Assembly (NCBI GenBank): GCA_958496175.1
Contig: OY292277.1
Span: 54,509,050 to 54,573,049 of the forward strand
Length of the DNA: 64,000 bases
Direction of reading: 5' to 3'
From: Sisyra terminalis
Taxonomy: Eukaryota; Arthropoda; Insecta; Neuroptera; Sisyridae
Part shown: piece by piece, positions 60,708-64,000 of the stretch
How positions within the stretch are numbered: position 1 is the stretch's first letter
Layout of the letters: the number at the start of each line of letters is the position of its first letter
The notes under the pieces: generated by a model
Databases searched by the model: none
What the model was told of the DNA's origin: nothing
Seen by the model: the letters and a program-made list of their open reading frames with translations, nothing else
Made by a program: the position numbers and the translations under genes

Positions 60708-61622
60708 CCAATGCAAAGTTAGCCCCCCATCCAAGGATTTGCGAACTGGTAATGTGATCTTAATCGTTAGGTCCCTTAAGGTCCGATATTTTTTTCGTTA
60801 GGCCCCCTATAGTTTTTTAATAAATAATAGTTGAAATTTTGCATAAAAAAATTTGCAGGTTAGCACTTCATTTAAAAGGATACTAATTTATTTTGATGTT
60901 TTTGCACTCCTTATCGTTAGGTCCATCAAATTTATTATCCTATTATTTTATTAGTAATTATAAATTGTTTAAAATTAGCGCATGCGCATATTGTATTTGT
61001 TTCCAACATGGGTCATATGCGAGAAGCACGCACCAATTATTTCGATATACGATATTATTCCAATTTTCGAAACTATTCCGCAATGACGACCTAAGATGAA
61101 TATTATAGAAAATTTTGAATTATATATATATATAATCAATTGATGATTGTATTTTCAATGAATAAAAAGCAAATGTTTATTAGAGTAAATAAATAAAAAA
61201 TGTATTTTCTATAATATTCATCTTAGGTCGTCATTGCGGAATAGTTTCGAAAATTAGAATAATATCGTATGGGATAATTGGTGCGTGCTTCTCGCATATG
61301 ACCCATGTTGGAAACAAATACAATATGCGCATGCGCTAATTTTAATTAATTTATAATTACTAATAAAATAAGTAAAACAAATAGTAGGATAATAAATTTG
61401 ATGGACCTAACGATAAGGAATGCAAAAACATCAAAATAAATTAGTTTCCTTTTAAATGAGGTGCTAACCTGCAAATTTTTTTATGCAAAATTTCATCTAT
61501 TATTTATAAAAAAAAAACTATAGGGAACCTAACGAAAACAATATCGGACCTTAAGGGACCTAACGATTAAGATCACATTACCAGTTCGCAAATCCTTGGA
61601 TGGGGTGCTAACTTTGCATTGG
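60708..61622. mobile_element. Hairpin element F
   Basis: CCAATGCAAAGTTAGC to its complement GCTAACTTTGCATTGG, 915 bp, with arms complementary up to a spacer at about 61125-61200. Repeated GTTAGGTCC motifs occur within each arm. No coding capacity. Confidence 0.7.
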
Positions 61623-62331
61623 TGAATAAAATAAGGGGGGGGGAAATACGTTCCAAGATTAACGCCTACTGTAAGTATCGTATCTAACGATTAAGGGAAT
61701 TTGGATAGTTTTTTTTCTTTTCAAGTAAGGCAACCTATTAGAATAGTAAATATTAAAATTTCGAATTGCAGAGAAAATTATTAGTTTTTATATTCCGATT
61801 TTTCAACTCTGCCTGACATGTGATTTTATTAAAATATCACTAATTTAAGATGTAATCAATTTAATAATCACATTTCTTTGTCTCGTTGATTGTAAAACAT
61901 ATCCATGACACAAAAAAAGAATGGCGCACTTACATAACATAGCAATAGTTTAAATCCTCTTTTGCAATGTTTCAAAAATAATTTTAGTCAATTTTTTTAC
62001 TTTATTAAATATATTACTAATGTTATGAGTTTTATAGGTTTATTTCATACGTTTCATTTTTTTTTTAATTTATATTAATATTATTATTTTATCATTCATT
62101 TGTAGAAGAAAAATCGTACATCGTACATACCAATGACTTTTATTATGTAGTGAGAAATTTTTTTCTTTATTCTTTTTTTATTTTTACACATACGAAGGAA
62201 TATTTTTTTCTTGTAAAACATTATTAGAGATCAAGATTTTTGAGTAAATCATTATTAGAGAAATATATTTTTCCGCAATTGTGATCGAAAAGATGGCAAT
62301 ACTAGTCTTTTTTTCTCTGAAGATTCATGTT
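61623..62331. other. Intergenic, nothing recognised
   Basis: AT-rich with homopolymer T runs; no ORF or repeat relation was noticed. Confidence 0.4.
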
Positions 62332-63395
62332 ACTAACCATTACGGTTTCCGTTATTTCCCAAATTTCCGTTATTTTTAGTTTAGGATATAAAAAAAATTA
62401 TCCAATACAATTAAGCGCTTAATATCTTGATTAAACCGTGCCGGAATGTTACTTTTATCATTTAAATAACATGGCATTATTTGACTTTTTACCATTTAAT
62501 TATTTTTCTCAGAAACAAATGAATGAAAAGATTTAAGATTAAATTATTCTGACGTAAAATTTAACGCTCTACAAAAAAGGTCTCTTATGAATTTTCGATT
62601 AAATCACTCCATTTAAAGTTATTCAGCATTTAACTTTTTTTAACGACAAATCAATGGACTATAGGCTCAATTAAAAATGATGTTGACTACAAGTTCTAAG
62701 AAATTTCTCATAGATGGCGTCAGGTAAAATGGTAAAAATTCAAATTTTAATTGAACTTTTGTCGATAGTCTCATTACTTAATATGAAATTCACTTTGTAG
62801 GTACAAAATATTGATTACAGTACATAAATTTATCCTGGATAAATTTAATTTCACGACTATAGCAAATTCAGATCTTATGTCACCGGTTTTAATAGTCAAA
62901 AATTTTTTTTTTTTTTTTTTGTTTAATATTTAGTTCAAACCATAAAATTAACACAAATAATCACTGGCGCTCTAATGATAATAATTTTTATCTTCTCTTC
63001 CAATGATTTTATAGTTAAAAATAGTAAAAATGAGCAAAAAGTTGAAAATATTAGACACAAGTGAAATGTTGAATAACTTTTGATGGAGTGATTTAATCGA
63101 AAATTCATAAGAGACCTTTTTTGTAGAGCGTTAAATTTTACGTCAGAATAATTTATTCATAAATCTTTTCATTCATTTGTTTCTGAGAAAAAAAAATCAA
63201 AAGTAAAAAGTCAAATAATCCAATGTTATTTAAATGGTAAATGTAACATGATTCCGGCTCGGTTTAATCAAGAAATTAAGAGATTAATTGTATTGGACAA
63301 TTTTTTTTTATGTCTTAAACTAAAAATTAAGGGGGCGATCGCTGTAAAAAAAATAAATTTGGGAAATAACGGACATCCTAATGACCATTCATTAG
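62332..63395. mobile_element. Hairpin element E
   Basis: The left arm starts near TTTCCGTTATTTCCC and the right arm ends GGGAAATAACGGA; the centre is near 62870. It contains the box CTACAAAAAAGGTCTC identical to R1, and TTAAGCGCTTAATAT subterminally. The right boundary is 15 bp from an R1 copy. Confidence 0.65.
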
Positions 63396-63409
63396 TGGTT
63401 CATATTTAT

Positions 63410-64000
63410 TAGACTAATTTAAAAAAAAATGTTTTTTTTTCTTAATTATATCGAAAATATTGTTGGGAATGACAAAAAAAAATCATGTGAAAGTTTAAGC
63501 TCTTAATATTAATATTAAAAGGTGCCGCATTGCAAATTTCGAATTTCCATTGAAATAACATGGCAACAATATTCTCTTGCACTTTGGAATTTTATAGCTC
63601 ACGTTGGTGACAATATTTCGGAATGACCAAGGTATATTCTTGTAGAAAATTGAACCATGTACAAAAAAGATCTCCGACAAGTTTTTGATATATTTTTCCT
63701 TCAAAAGTTATTGGAGGTGAAAGTTGAATTGAAGAGAAATTTTAATATTTTTTCAATTTTTTGACGCAACCATCAATTTAATCAGAAAATTTTATAGAAC
63801 ATTTTTTGTAGAGCACTTTTTTCCCTATATCTTATGTCTATAAAAGTTTTTGATATTTTTCACAGGTCCTAAGTTATTTGCATTAAACTGAAAATTCCTG
63901 GAATTATTATATTTTTAACATACAAATTATTTTTTTTATTCTAATTAAATAACTTGAGATCTGTGAAAAATATCAAAAACTTTTATAGAGATAAGTTATA
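63410..64000. mobile_element. R1 hairpin element, copy 4, cut by the window end
   Basis: Starts TAGACTAATTT and follows the R1 left arm to the centre; the right arm begins at about 63950 and runs off the window. Confidence 0.75.

Overview
The window looks like nuclear DNA of an insect, probably a dipteran. It is AT-rich, most introns inside genes are 50-80 bp with GT-AG ends, and it encodes animal-only proteins (an RME-8/DNAJC13 orthologue and an Apaf-1/Dark orthologue whose predicted 1447 aa is close to fly Dark). The species is not identified; the order is inferred from gene architecture only.

Four protein genes can be read. (1) A phospholipid phosphatase of the LPP/PAP2 type (wunen/lazaro-like), + strand, six exons, 11407-16514. 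(2) Rme-8/DNAJC13, + strand, 20 exons, 17507-27272, joining in frame to 2251 aa with a J domain, a GYF-like domain and four IWN repeats. (3) A VIMP/selenoprotein S homologue, - strand, single exon, 27566-28129, convergent with Rme-8 and with Cys where vertebrates have Sec. (4) Dark/Apaf-1, + strand, ten coding exons, 39643-59558, with CARD, NB-ARC and WD40 regions. A 51-aa acidic ORF of unknown function may lie at 28663-28880. The genes do not form a pathway: they cover lipid signalling, endosomal trafficking, ER quality control and the apoptosome.

Most of the remaining sequence is repetitive. Recognisable classes are: long self-complementary hairpin elements of about 0.3-1.7 kb (called R1, R2, R3, R5, R7, R8, R9, D, E and F here); Helitrons, recognised by TC...CTAG termini between A and T; hAT-like and Mutator-like MITEs with 8-9 bp target duplications; a solo LTR; a dead non-LTR reverse transcriptase fragment; and a SINE-like insertion. 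They are heavily nested, and several insertions can be dated relative to each other from intact paralogous sites.

Layout: 1-11400 nested repeats; 11.4-16.5 kb phosphatase; 17.5-27.3 kb Rme-8, compact except for one Helitron-filled intron; 27.5-28.9 kb VIMP and the small ORF; 28.9-39.6 kb repeats and possible noncoding leader exons; 39.6-59.6 kb Dark, with four introns swollen to 2.5-5.2 kb by transposons; 59.6-64 kb large hairpins.

The most unusual material is the R2 hairpin family, which has SINE-like variable 9-14 bp target duplications; one copy sits exactly on a Dark splice donor and duplicates it. Four otherwise unlike hairpin families (R2, R7, R8, R9) share a CTGANGAAG / short stem / GAAA motif that resembles a hammerhead ribozyme core with one extra A.
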